A stretch of DNA of 64,000 bases, from NCBI RefSeq assembly GCF_022682495.2, contig NC_071396.1, positions 60,157,159 through 60,221,158 on the forward strand, in the 5' to 3' direction. Below are positions 48,940 through 60,610 of this stretch, piece by piece. Numbering within the stretch: position 1 is the first letter of the stretch; each line of letters opens with the position of its first letter. The translations under genes were made by a program, and so were the position numbers. This DNA comes from Desmodus rotundus. Its lineage: Eukaryota > Chordata > Mammalia > Chiroptera > Phyllostomidae. A model generated the notes under the pieces. That model was not told where the DNA came from. It made no database searches and saw only the letters and a list, made by a program, of their open reading frames with translations.

Positions 48940-49147
48940 ACAATAAAACCTGGAGTGCTGAAAAGACCAGAGTTAGACCGTGTTTGACCCATAAACGTCT
49001 GCTCAAGACCAGTGAGCACAGGAGATTAAGGAGACAGAACCACTGAATCCCATTGGCATTCTACCATAGAAGTTCATACCATAAACCCAGGGAGTCAGAA
49101 TACATCAATTTAAGAAGAAGAGGCTAACAAGAAGAGTCTCACAAACA

Positions 49148-50077
49148 ATGGGAAGACAAAGAAACAATCCCCAAATGAACGGAAAGGAGGAAGCCTCAGA
49201 AAGAATGCTAACTGAAAAAGAGGCAAGTCAACTATCAGACACTGAGTTCAAAGCAATGGTTATCAAGAAGCTCACTGAGCTCTCTGAGCTCACAGAGAAC
49301 TACCAGAAACTACAGGGAAACTACAATGAACTCACTGCAAACTATATCAATATGAAAAAGGAAATAGAAACTATCACCAAGGGCCAAGAAGAAATGAAGG
49401 ATACAATTTCTGAATTGAAGAACACAGTAGAAGGACTGAAAAGCAGACTTGATGAAGCAGAAGATCGGATCAGCGAGCTGGAGGACAAAGTAGAAAAAAA
49501 CACCCAAAAAGAGCAGAAAAGGAAAAGAGGCTCAGAAAGAATGAAGAGGGATTAAGGACAATGCAGGACAACATGAAACAACAATATCCGTATAATAGGA
49601 ATACTAGAAGGAGAAGAAGAAGAGCAAGGGATAGAAAACCTGTTTGAAAAAGTAATGATGGAAAATTTCCCTAATCTGATGAGAGAAAAAGTCACCCAAA
49701 TCCAGGAAACACAGAGAGTCCCAAGCAAAAGAAACCCAAAGAGGCCCACTGCAAGACACATCACAATTAAAATGGCAAAATTCCAAGACAAACAGAGGAT
49801 CTTAAAGGCAGCAAGGGAGAAACAGGATGTAACATACAAGGGAGTCCCAGTAAGGTTAGCAACTGACTTCTCAATGGAAACGCTCCAAGCCAGAGGAGAA
49901 TGGCAAAAAATATTCCAAGTAATGAGAACCAGAGGCATGCAACCAAGACGACATTACCCAGCAAGGCTCTCAATCAAGACAGAAGGCCAAATAAAGAGTT
50001 TCCCAGACAAAAGAAATCTAAAAGAATACACTTCCACCAAACCAGCTCTGCAAGAGATGCTAAAGGGACTGCTTTAA
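49148..50077 (+). pseudogene. LINE-1 ORF1 of copy C, frameshifted
   Basis: ATG at 49148 opens 135 codons: an N-terminal region and a coiled coil (TENYQKLQGNYNELTANY and following heptads). One base is missing in the GAGCAGAAAAGG run near 49515 compared with copy B, shifting the frame. A second change near 49575 is the 2-nt deletion shared with copy B at the start of the RRM. The original frame is restored for 140 codons (49655-50077), holding the C-terminal RNA-binding domain with YPARLSIKTEGQ. ORF1p would package L1 RNA. This copy cannot make it as one chain. Confidence 0.9.
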
Positions 50078-50128
50078 GGAAAGGAAGGAAAAGAGAAAGA
50101 CAGAGGAACACAGGTAGGAATAAAGGGA

Positions 50129-53100
50129 ATGAATAACTACCTATCGATAATAACCTTAAAGGTAAATGGATAAAATGCTCCAATCAAAAGACATAGAATA
50201 GCTCAATGGATAAGAAAACATGACCTGCATATATGCTGCCTACAAGAGACCCATCTCAGGACAAAAGACTTATACAGACTGAAAGTGAAAGGCTGGAAAC
50301 AAATTTTCCAAGCAAACGGACAGGAAAAAAAAGCAGGGGTAGCAATACTCATATCTGACAAAATAGACTTCCAAAGAAGGGCCATAAAGAGAGACCCAGA
50401 AGGTCACTTCATAATACTCAAAGGAAGAATCCACCAAGAAGACATAAACATTGTAAATATATATGCACCCAACATAGGAGCACCCAAATACATTAAGAAA
50501 ATCTTGGAGGACTTCAAGAAAGATATTGACAGCAACACAATTATAGTAGGGGACTTTAACACCCCACTATCAAAAATGGACAGGTCTTCCAGACAAAATA
50601 TCAACAAAGATATGGTGTCACTTAACAATACCCCAGAGGAAATGGACTTAACTGATATATGTAGAGCTTTTCATCCCAAAGACAAAAAATACACATTCTT
50701 TTCAAGTGTCCATGGAACTTTCTCAAAGATAGACCACATGATAGGAGACAAAGCAAGCCTCAACAAATTCAAGAAAATTCAAATCATATCAAGCACGTTC
50801 TCTGACCACAAGGGGCTGAAACTAGAAACCAACCCCAAAGGAAAAAGTCCCAAAACACGCAAAATCATGGAGACTGGATAGCATGCTATTAAACACTGAA
50901 TGGGTCAAGAACGAGATTAGGGAAGAAATCAAAAACATTCTGGAAACACATGAAAATGAACTCACAACAACCCAAATCCTATGGGACACAGCTAAGGCAC
51001 TCCTGAGAGGGAAGTTCATAGCAATACAGGCCTACCTTAAAAAGATAGAAACATTTCAAACAAACAACCTAACCCTACGCCTACAAGAACTGGAGGAACA
51101 ACAACAAAGACAACCCAGAGCAAGCAGAAGGAAGGAAATAACCAAGATCAGAGCAGAATTAAATGACATAGAGACTAAAAGCACAATTCTAAGGATCAAT
51201 GAATCCAGGAGCTGGTTCTTTGAAAATATAAACAAAATGGACAAGCCTTTAAGTAGGCTCATCAAGAAGAAAAGAGAGAGGATCCAAATAAACACAATTA
51301 GAAATGAAAGGGGAGAGATTACAATGATACCACAGAAATACAAAGGATTGTAAGAAATTACTATGAAGAACTGTATGCCAAGAAATTTGAAAACCTAGAT
51401 GAAATGGACAAATATCTAGAAAAATATAATCTTCCAAAACTGAATGAAGAAGAAGCAGAAAGCCTGAACAGACCAATAACAGCAGACGAAATTGAAGCAG
51501 TCATCAAAAAACTCCCAACACACAAAAGCCCTGGACCAGATGGTTTTACAGGAGAATTCTACAAAGCATTTATGGAAGAGCTATCCCCTATCCTTCACAG
51601 ACTATTCGAAAAAATCCAAACTGATGGAAGACTCCCAAACTCTTTTTATGAAGCCAGCATCATCGTAACCCCAAAACCAGATAAAGACACAATGAAGAAA
51701 GAAAACTTCAGGCCAATATCGTTGATGAACATACATGCTAAAATTCTCAACAAAATATTGGGAAACCACATCCAGCAATACATTAAAAAGATCATACACC
51801 ATGACCAAGTGGGATTCATCCCAGGGATGCAAGGATGGTACAATATTCGCAAATCAATAAACATAATACATCACATCAATAACAGCAAAGACAAAAATCA
51901 CATGACCATATCAATAGATGCGGAAAAACTGTTTCATAAGAAACAGCACCCATTTCTGAGAGAAACACTCAGAAAAGTGGGAATAGAGGAAGCATTCCTC
52001 AACATAATAAAGGCCATATATGAGAGACCTACAGCCAACATCATACTCAATGGACAAAAACTTATTTCTTTCCCACTAAGATCAGGAACAAGACAAGAAT
52101 GCCCTCTCTCACCACTCCTATTCAACATAGTACTGGAAGTCCTAGCCACAGCAATCAGACAAGAAAAAGAAATAAAAGGCATCCAAATTGGAAAGGAGGA
52201 AATGAAACTGTCACTGTTTGCAGATGACATGATAGTGTACATTGAAAATTCTATAGACTCCACCCAAAAACTACTCGACCTAATAAATGAATTTGGCAAA
52301 ACAGCTGGATCCAAAGTCAATACTCGGAAATCAAAGGCATTCCTGTACACCAACAACGAAACTGCAGAAACAGAAATCAGGAAGAAAATCCCATTTGACA
52401 CAGCATCAGGAAAAATAAAGTACCTAGGAATAAGCCTAACCAAGGAGGTAAAAGACCTGTACTCAGAGAACTACACAACACTGAAGAAAGAAATTAAGGA
52501 AGACACAAACAAATGGAAGCATGTACCATGCTCATGGATTGGAAGAATTAACATTATCAAAATGGCCATACACCCAAAGCAATTTATAGATTCAATGCAA
52601 ACCCTATTAGAGTACCAATGACATATTTCACATATATAGAACAAACTTTTCAGAAATTTATATGGAATCATAAACGACCCCAAATAGCTGCAGCAATTTC
52701 CAGAAAGAAGAACAAAGCAGGAGGGATCACAATACCTGATATCAAACTGTATTCCAAGGCCACTGTAATCCAAACTGCCTGGTACTGGCATAAAACCAGG
52801 CACATAGACCAATGGAACAGAACAGAGAGCCCAGAAATAAACTCAAATCTAAACGGTCAATTAATATTTGACAAAGGAGGCAGGAGCATAAAATGGAGCA
52901 AAAACAGCCTCTTCAACAGATGGTGTTGGGAGATCTGGACAGCTACGTGCAAAAAAATGAAACTTGATCACCAACTTATGCCATACACGAAAATAAACTC
53001 AAGATGGATAAAGGACTTAAATATAAGTCGTAACACCATAAAAATCCTTGAGGAAAACATTGGCTGGAAAATCTCAGACATTCCATGCAGCAACATCCTC

Positions 53101-53943
53101 ACAGACACATCCCCTAAAGCAAGGGACATAAAGGAAAGAATAAACAAATGGGACCTCATGAAAATAAAGAGCTTCTGCATGGCTAAAGAAAACAGCACCA
53201 AATTACAGAGAGAACCAACAGTATGGGAAAACATATTTGCCAATGATACCTCAGACAATGGCCTGATCTCCAAAATATATAAAGAACTCACACGACTGCA
53301 CTGCAGGAAGACAAACAACCCAATGAAAAAATGGGCAAAGGACTTGAACAGACACTTCTCCATGGAAGACCTACAGGGGGCCCAGAGACATATGAAAAGA
53401 TGCTCAACATCACTAGCCATCAGAGAGATGCAAATTAAAACTACAATGAGGTGTCATCTCACACCAGTCAGAGTGGCCAACATAAACAAATCCACAAACA
53501 AATGTTGGAGAGGATGCGGAGAAAAGGGAACCCTAGTGCACTGTTGGTGGGAATGCAGACTGGTGAGGCCACTGTGGAAAACAATATGGAATTTCCTCAG
53601 AAAACTAAAAATGGAACTTCCCTTTGACCCAGCAATTCCACTGCTGGGATTATACCCTAAGAACCCTGAAACACCAATCCAAAAGAACCTGTGCACCCCA
53701 ATGTTCATAGCAGCACAATTTACAATAGCTAAGTACTGGAAGCAACCGAAGTGCCCATCAGCAAACGAGTGGATCCAAAAACTATGGTATATTTACACAA
53801 TGGAATTCTATGCAGCAGAGAGAAAGAAGGAGCTTATACCCTTTGCAACAGCATGGATGAAACTGGAGAGCATTATGCTGAGTGAAATAAGCCAGGCAGT
53901 GAGGGACAAATACCATATGATCTCACCTTTGACTGGAACATAA
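50129..53943 (+). pseudogene. LINE-1 ORF2 of copy C, nearly complete, few breaks
   Basis: Start ATG at 50129, but codon 15 is TAA (50171). The endonuclease continues in the same frame to 50881 with VGDFNTPLS. A frame change near 50875, another near 51350 and one near 52610 separate the linker, the reverse transcriptase (51404-52621, FADDM motif near 52218-52232) and the C-terminal part (52618-53943, [18 protein letters not shown] pattern). The catalytic motif region reads [12 protein letters not shown] where other copies read [12 protein letters not shown]. About 1271 codons long, as expected. Only about four disabling changes make it one of the youngest copies. Confidence 0.92.
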
Positions 53944-54205
53944 TCAATAGAAGAAAAAACCAAACAAAATATAACCAGAGACATTGAAGTTAAGAACAAT
54001 CTAAGAATAGCCAGAGCGGGGTGGGGGGGGGGGACTGTGGGAAGAGGGGATTACAGGAACTACTATAAAGGACACATGGACAAAACCAAGGGGGAGGGTG
54101 GAGGTGGGGGAGGGAGGTGGGTTCACTTGGGGTGGGGTGGAGGGATGGGGAGAAAAGGCATACATCTGTAATTGAATAACAATAAAAAAAATAAATTAAA
54201 AAAAA

Positions 54206-55107
54206 GTTATACAGGTTTAGGGTAATGGTGGAATGTTGCTGGTAAAATCCCAAAGTCCTTTAAAACTCCCACAAACACACATACACAGTCCTACCTTTCC
54301 CCTTTTGCCCAGTCAGACCAGTCAGACCAGTCAGGGTACCATATCTCAAGAAAATAGAAGTCAGTAGCTCCTCTAGACTCCCAGTTCCTCCCAGTAATCT
54401 GTGCTTGACTGGGCAGGTCTCCCGCAGTCCCTAGCACCATCAACTGTGTCCCAGCCATCTCCAGTTCTTAATCCAAAACAATGTGGCACCTCCTCATGGC
54501 CCATCAGTGAGACTCCTTTCACCCCTTTTCTTCCCGCATGGTCTCGCATTATCCTCCATCCCTCATTGTCTCCTGTTGTCTCTCCCCCTAGTCCTGCATT
54601 GTCTCTCTCATTTTCTCCCATTGTCTCTCATCCCACATGGCAGCCCACATTTAGTTTAAATCCCAGCCTGGAACCTCCTCTGTAACCCCATTTCTGACTT
54701 CTCCCACAATCAGCTACACCTGCTTGCACTCCTACATTTTCAGCCTTTCTTGGCTGCCATAGTTAGTCTGGGCAGGTGCGGCCCCCACATTGTGGAGTGA
54801 ACCACTCAAAGCTCTCACTGAGGGACTGTAACTAGAGGGAGCTGCTTCCCAGTTACATCAGGGGTGAAAGCCCTGTCCATCTCCCTAGCTAGCCTGCTGT
54901 TGATATGCAAAATAACTGTTTTTGCATATGGATCTGCTGTTGTTGATATGCAGAATAACTCAATAGCCCTGCTCCACGTGTCCCATCCCCCAGCCAGACT
55001 TATGGGGGTAGGGATATCCTATATTCCTGAACACCCTAAGTTCTGGACCCCATTACAAATTCCTCCTTTGGGGGGCCCTGAGGCCTCCCAGCCTATACCA
55101 TAATACA
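54206..55107 (-). mobile_element. LTR-like element, reversed copy
   Basis: The reverse complement begins TGTATTATGG and is clearly related along its length to the plus-strand copy at 55185 (shared AATTTGTAATGGGGTCCAG, CACCTGCCCAGACT, GGCAGCC blocks). It is cut at 54206, exactly where the L1 A tail ends, and lacks the last part present in the other copy. TG start, about 0.9-1.1 kb length and lack of coding sequence suggest a retroviral LTR, but the class is not recognised. Confidence 0.5.
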
Positions 55108-55184
55108 AGATCAGGAGCAAGAGAAGAATGCCCACTTCTACCACTTCTATTCAACAATGCACTGGAGGTTCCAGTCAGTGTAAC
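55108..55184 (+). mobile_element. Old LINE-1 RT fragment
   Basis: A 77-bp piece of L1 ORF2 (GATCAGGAGCAAGAG, then CCACTTCTATTCAACA) between the two LTR-like elements. The same old L1 resumes at 56326 with the next part of the reverse transcriptase, so the forward LTR-like element is inserted into it. Confidence 0.7.
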
Positions 55185-56325
55185 TGTAACAGGGTGCAGC
55201 CAAGAGGGGGACCCCAAATAGGGATTTGTAATGGGGTCCAGAACTCAAGGTGTCCATGAAATATTAGAAAAATATATATAGGATGTCCTCACCCTCACAA
55301 CTCTGACCTGGGAGATGGGACACATGCAGCAGGGCCATTCAAAGCTGCTTTGTACAGCAACAGCTGTGTAGCTAACCTCTGGCATGGTCATTTAACATAT
55401 GAAACGTTAACTGGTTTCATAGATATGTTAAATAGCTGTGGCCATGCTTTGAGCCAGGGAGATGGAAGTAACTTCCACCCAAAATTTAACTGGGAGGCAA
55501 CTCCCCCTGGTTACAGCACCTGTGTGAGAGCTTGGAGATGATTGGCTCCATGCCATGAGGCCACACCTGCCCAGACTTACTATGGCAGCCCAGTAAAGCT
55601 GGAAGAATATGGGAATGCTGGCAGGTGTAACTGATTGTAGGAGGAGTCGGAAATGGGGCTGCAGAGAAAGACTGGTGCTGAGATTTAAACCCAGGCATGG
55701 CAGCCATGCCAGGAGAGGACCACATGGCTTTGGTGGAGTAGGAGAGGACCACGCTGGCTCTGGCAGAGGTTAGGACTACGTGGCTTGGGCAAGAGTTAGG
55801 ACCAAGTGGCTTTGGGGTGCTCCCTTTTGCCACGTGGCTTAGGAAGCAGGAGAGACTTTGCCTGGAAGAAAAGGGGGAAAAGGACTCTTGCTGGTGGGCC
55901 ACGAGAAGGTGCCACATGGCTCTGGAGATTGCAGTGGCGACACAGTGGATGGTGCCAGACCGAGGGGCTGCCTGAACCGTGGACTTCTACTTCTTTTCCT
56001 GAGATACAGTACCCCAGACTGGGAAAAGGGGAGAAGGAAGGACTGTGTGTGTTTGTGGGTATTCTAAAGAACTTTAGTACTTCAATGAAGACATTAAGTC
56101 ATTACTCCAAGTCTGTATAACTTTTAAATAAGTAATTCCTTTCCTTTTCACCAATCTCTGGCATTGAGAGATGTCTTTTCTCTGATGGTGGGCAAAGCAA
56201 ACCTAGTAGGTGGGGAGGAGGGGCTCTACTAGTATACTATTACTAGTATAATAGTATACTAGTAATAGTATATCATTCGGTAATAGTATATTGTTCACCC
56301 CCCTGGGTCTGTTCTGTAGCATAAT
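55185..56325 (+). mobile_element. LTR-like element, forward copy
   Basis: Begins TGTAACAGGG and ends near the TAGCA before 56325. It is inserted in an old L1 whose reading continues on both sides. No open frame longer than 143 codons and no recognisable gene. An imperfect CACATGGCTTTGGTGGAG / CACGCTGGCTCTGGCAGAG repeat occurs at 55721-55800. Retroviral LTR is the best guess. Its end contains the AT palindrome at 56227. Confidence 0.5.
56227..56264. repeat. AT-rich 16-bp palindrome
   Basis: TACTAGTATACTATTA (56227-56242), a 6-bp centre, then its exact reverse complement (56249-56264). Similar TAGTATA words continue to 56292, so it may have grown from a simple repeat. Confidence 0.85.
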
Positions 56326-57007
56326 TAATCAAGAAAAAGAAATAAAATGCATCCTAGTTGGAAAGGAGGAATTAAAATTATGTCTATTCATAGATGACAT
56401 GATCCTATATGTAGAGAAATCCCTAAGGAATCCACACACTATTAGAGCTATCAAGTTTATCAAGCTTATGGAATACAAAATCAATATACAACAGTCACTT
56501 GTATTTTTAAACACTAGTAATGAACAATCCAAATATGAAATTTAAAAGTAACTGCATTTAAAATAACATAAAAAGAATAAAATAATAAGGAATACTGTAA
56601 AAAAGAAGCAGAAGACTTGTCACTGAAAACTATAAGACATCGCTAAAAGAAATTGAAGACCTAATGAATCCTATGTTCATAGACTGGGAAATTTAGTATT
56701 GTTAAGGTCTCAATACTCCCCAAATTGATGTACAGATTCAAGGCAATTCTCATCAAAATCCCAGCTGCTTTTTTTTGTTTGCAGAAATTGACAGTCCTTA
56801 AATTCATGTGAAAATTCAAGGGATCAGAACATACAAAACAATCATGAAAATAAACATAGTTGAATGGTTCACAATCCCAATTTCACAATTTACTACAAAA
56901 TTAAATAATTAGGAGTGTGTGGTGCTGGGATAGGAGACATATAGATCCATGAAGTATAATTAATTCAAACTTCAGAAACAAACCCTTACAGTTATAGTCA
57001 ATTGATT

Positions 57008-57787
57008 TTTTTCAATAAAATCATTTGAATTTATTTTTTTGTTGTTTGTTTATTTATTTATTACTTTTTAATTTTTATTCAGTTACAATTGTCTACATTT
57101 TCTACCCATTCCTCCACCCCACTCCAGCCAGTCCCACCTCCCTCCCCCACCTTTACCCTCCCCTTGATTTTGTCCTTGTGTCCTTTATAGTAGCTCCTAT
57201 AGACCCCTCTCCCCACTATCCCCTCCTCACTCTCCTCTGGCTATTGTTACATTGTTCTTAATTTCAATGTCTCTGGTTGTATTATGTTTGCTTTTTTCTT
57301 TTTCTGCTTATGTTCCAGTTAAAGGTGAGGTCATATGGTATTTGTCCCTCACCATCTGGCTTATTTCACTTAGCATAATGCTCTCCAGTTCCATCCATGC
57401 CGTTGCAAAGGGTATAAGCTCCTTCTTTCTTTCTGCAGCATAGAATTCCATTGTGTAAATGTACCATACACATTTTGATCCACTCATTTCCTGACGGGCT
57501 CTTAGGTTGCTTCCAGTACTTGGCTATTGTAAATTGTGCTGCTATGAACATTGGGGTGCACAGGTTCTTTTGGATTGGTGTTTCAGGGTTCTTAGGGTAT
57601 AATCCCAGCAGCAGAATTGCTGGGTCAAAGGGCAGTTCCATTTTTAGTTTTCTGAGGAAATTCCATACTGTTTTCCACAGTGGCCTCACCAGTCTGCATT
57701 CCCACCAACAATGCACGAGGGTTCCCTTTTCTCCACATCCTCTCCGACATTTGTTTGTGGATTTGTTTATGTTGACCACTCTGATAA
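57008..57787 (-). mobile_element. Young 5'-truncated LINE-1, reversed
   Basis: Minus-strand L1 3' end with a 3' UTR and the ORF2 C-terminus (176 open codons over 57366-57896 include flanking sequence). It is flanked by TCAATTGATT at 56998-57007 and 57788-57797. About 30 bp of non-L1 sequence (57010-57040) lies outside the tail, perhaps a small 3' transduction. Confidence 0.85.
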
Positions 57788-58072
57788 TCAATTGATTGTT
57801 AATAGGATGCCAAGATAGTTCAATAGGGAAAGAATATTCTTTCAATAAATTATGCTGAGAAACTTGGGTATCCACATCCAAAAATGAAATTGCCATAAAC
57901 CACGTGCAAAAAGTAACTGAAAATGGATCATAGACCTGGATATAAGGGCTGAAAATATGAGATTCTTACTAAAAACACAGATGAAGATCCATGATCTTAG
58001 GGTCAGCAATGCTTTCTTAGATATGACAACAAAAACTCAAGCAACAAAAGAAAAAACAGAGATACACTAGAC

Positions 58073-58670
58073 TACAACCATGCATTGCATAATAATGGGG
58101 ATACCTTCTGAGAAATGTGTTATTAGGTGACTTCATCATTGTACAAACATCATAGTGTACACTTAGACAAGCCTAGATGGTATAGCTTACTACACATGTA
58201 GGCTATATGGTATGCCCTATTGCTCCTAGGCTACAAGTCTGTACAGCATGTTACTGTACAAAACAACATGATCAAATCAAAGGCAAGAGAAATGATGCAA
58301 TCAAGAAACACAGTAAACATGAGATGTAAGAGGCTGCAGCTGGTGTAACACAACATATTGTTTTATAGCAAACATTTTATAAGTAAAAAAAGTATACCCT
58401 AAAATGACAATTAAAATTGTATTGTAGTAAATACATTAATCACTAACATGGTTATTATCATTATCAAATATTATATACTGTATATAATTTTGTGTGCTAT
58501 GCTTTTATACAACCAGCAGCACAGTAGGTTTCCTTAACCAGAATTGTCATAAACACATGAGCAATGCATGTGCTATGAAGTTATGATAGCTACAATGTCA
58601 GTAGCCTATAGGAATTTTTCAGCTCCATTATAATTTTATGAGACTACCATTGTTATGTGGGTCAACTGTA
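58073..58670. mobile_element. DNA transposon fossil (Tc1/mariner-pogo type)
   Basis: About 600 bp without coding sequence. The termini begin TACAACCATG and end TCAACTGTA, with the TA dinucleotides expected for this superfamily, and are only weakly inverted. The internal text (TAGGCTATATGGTATGCCCTATTGC near 58200) resembles a common mammalian Tigger/MER non-autonomous element. It sits inside the old L1. Confidence 0.55.
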
Positions 58671-59145
58671 CATCCACATTAAAAACTTTTATGCCTCAGA
58701 GGACACCATCAAGAAGGTGAAAAGACAACCCACCAACTAAGAGAAAATATTTTCAAATCATATATCTGGTAAGGGACTAGTATCCAGAATATCTAAAGAA
58801 CATCTACAACTGAAGAATACAAGGTATAATGACATTTTTAAAATGAACAAAGAATGTATAATTTTTTAAATAGAGAAGTGGACATTGCTCCGAAGAATAC
58901 AAATTGCTAACAGAACATGAAAAGATGCTCAACATCACTAGTCATTAGGGAAATGCAAATCAAAACCTTGATGAGATGTATCTTCTCACCCGCTAGGATG
59001 GGTGTAATAAAAAAGATACAGTAAATCTGTCTTTTTAGAAAGGATGTGGAGAAACTGGAACCCTCATGCATTGATAGTGGGAATGTAAAAGGGAGCAGCT
59101 GCAATGAAACATAGTTTGGCAGTTCCTTAAGAGCTAAGCATATAG

Positions 59146-60485
59146 GATTATGGAAAATGGTAGAGTAGGGAGCACAAGGGATCTGTCTCTCAACCTAGAC
59201 AACAATAATACTGGCAGAATCTATATGATGCAACTATTTTTGGAATTCTGGAATCTTTTGAAAGCTTGCTTCCAGGGGAGGAGTTGATAAATGCAGTTAA
59301 TTTCAGCCCACAGCACAGTGGCAGCTACCCATTTGCCACTCCCAGCCACATGACAGGCAGCTGTTCATATGCTCCTGGAGCAGTTTACGTGCAGCACAAA
59401 GGAGCCAGGGTGCGCCAAGATGACTCAGTCCTCTAAATACCAGAGGTATGTGCCCTAATCACTGATTGCTGCTTCTGAACACAGAGGTGAAGACAAAGGC
59501 AGGCAGCCATTGCCCTTGTACCTCCCCCTTATTATTGAAAGCACCTTCCCTTTCAGCCAAAGTGACTTGCAGGGCACTTAAGAGACTGGCATCGTCCTCC
59601 TCCCTTCATTTTTCTCTTTTGTCCTTTTGGGAGCCAGACATTAAACAGTAGAATATAAAAAAGAACTGCATATGTGAAGAAAATTAGAAAGTGACCTGGA
59701 TGTCTAGGGAAAGCTCAGAAAAATAACAAGAAGACCTTAAATTCATACTTCAGGCTGATCCCAGACCCAGAGACTGCCTATAACAATCACTGAGAAGGGA
59801 GAAGAATCGGCTTTCCACAGTCACCACATTGTTAGATTCAAATGTCCAGTGTTCAACAGAAAGTAATAAGGTATACACAGGGAAAAAGAATATGGTCCAT
59901 TCAAATGAAAAAAAATGTTCATAAAAACTTTCCCTGAAAAAGATATGATGGCAGATATAGTAGACAAAACTTTAAAACAACTGTCCAACAATAACAGCAT
60001 ACACATTTTCTCAAATGAACATGGGTCATTTTCCAGGGTAGACAGTATGTTAAGCCACAAAGTAAGCCTCAATAGATCTTAAAAGGTAGTATCCATACAT
60101 TATCTTCTCTGACCACATGGGTGATGAAATGAGAGATCAATAACAAAAGGAAAATTGTAAAATTCACAAATTTGTGTAAATTAAATAATACATTTTAAAA
60201 CAACAAGTGGATCGAAGAAGAGGACACAAGGGAAATAAAAAATAATTAGAGAAAAATGAAAACACAACATATCAAAACTTACGAAACATAGAAAAAGCTG
60301 TACTAAGGGGGAAATTTATAGCTATAAATGCTTGCATTAAAAAAAAAACAAGAAAGATCTCAAATCAACAATCTAAGTTTACAAATTAAGGAACAACAAA
60401 AAGTAGGTAGAAAACCCAAAGTGAACAGAGGATGGAAATAATGAAGAATAGAGCAGAGACAAAACAGATAAAAAGTAAAGGAAAT
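59146..60485 (+). mobile_element. Old LINE-1 5' UTR and endonuclease fragments
   Basis: Starts with an L1-like leader (GGATTATGGAAAATGG, 59147-59162). The second part (59990-60320) is decayed endonuclease-region text (GTCATTTTCCAGGGTAGAC and following). ORF1 is not recognisable. Assignment is moderate. Confidence 0.45.
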
Positions 60486-60610
60486 TACCCCTTCCACCAT
60501 ATGAAGACATAGTGAGAAGGTGCTGGCTCTGAACCAGGAAGAGGGACCTCACCAAAACACAATCAGGCTGGCTCTTTGATCTTGGACTTCTCAATCTACA
60601 GAACTGTTTC
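60486..60610 (+). mobile_element. MaLR LTR 3' fragment
   Basis: CCCTTCCACCATATGAAGACATAG (60490 on), then the CCTCACCAAAACACAATCAGGCTGG and CTTGGACTTCTCAATCTACAGAACTG blocks, typical of MLT1/MST-type LTRs. Opposite in orientation to the LTR at 190-624. Confidence 0.6.

Larger units (their letters stand above)
47513..54205 (+). mobile_element. Full-length young LINE-1 (copy C)
   Basis: About 6.7 kb: a 5' UTR with a leader like copy A (AGATGGCGGTGCGATAGG, 47521-47538), a long polypyrimidine block (48658-48930), an ORF1 region (49148-50077), an ORF2 region (50129-53943), a G-rich 3' UTR and an A-rich tail ending at 54205. ORF2 keeps two long pieces of 405 and 441 codons. No target duplication was seen at its edges. 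It is probably located in CHST13 intron 1, in antisense orientation to that gene. Confidence 0.93.
56326..59145 (+). mobile_element. Old LINE-1 ORF2 to 3' part, interrupted
   Basis: Continuation of the L1 at 55108: reverse transcriptase region (FIDDMILYVE-type, 56388-56420) to the C-terminal region (58890-59100, AGGATGTGGAGAAACTGG). It is interrupted by a reversed young L1 tail (57008-57787) and by a DNA transposon (58073-58670). All open pieces are short. Confidence 0.75.
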
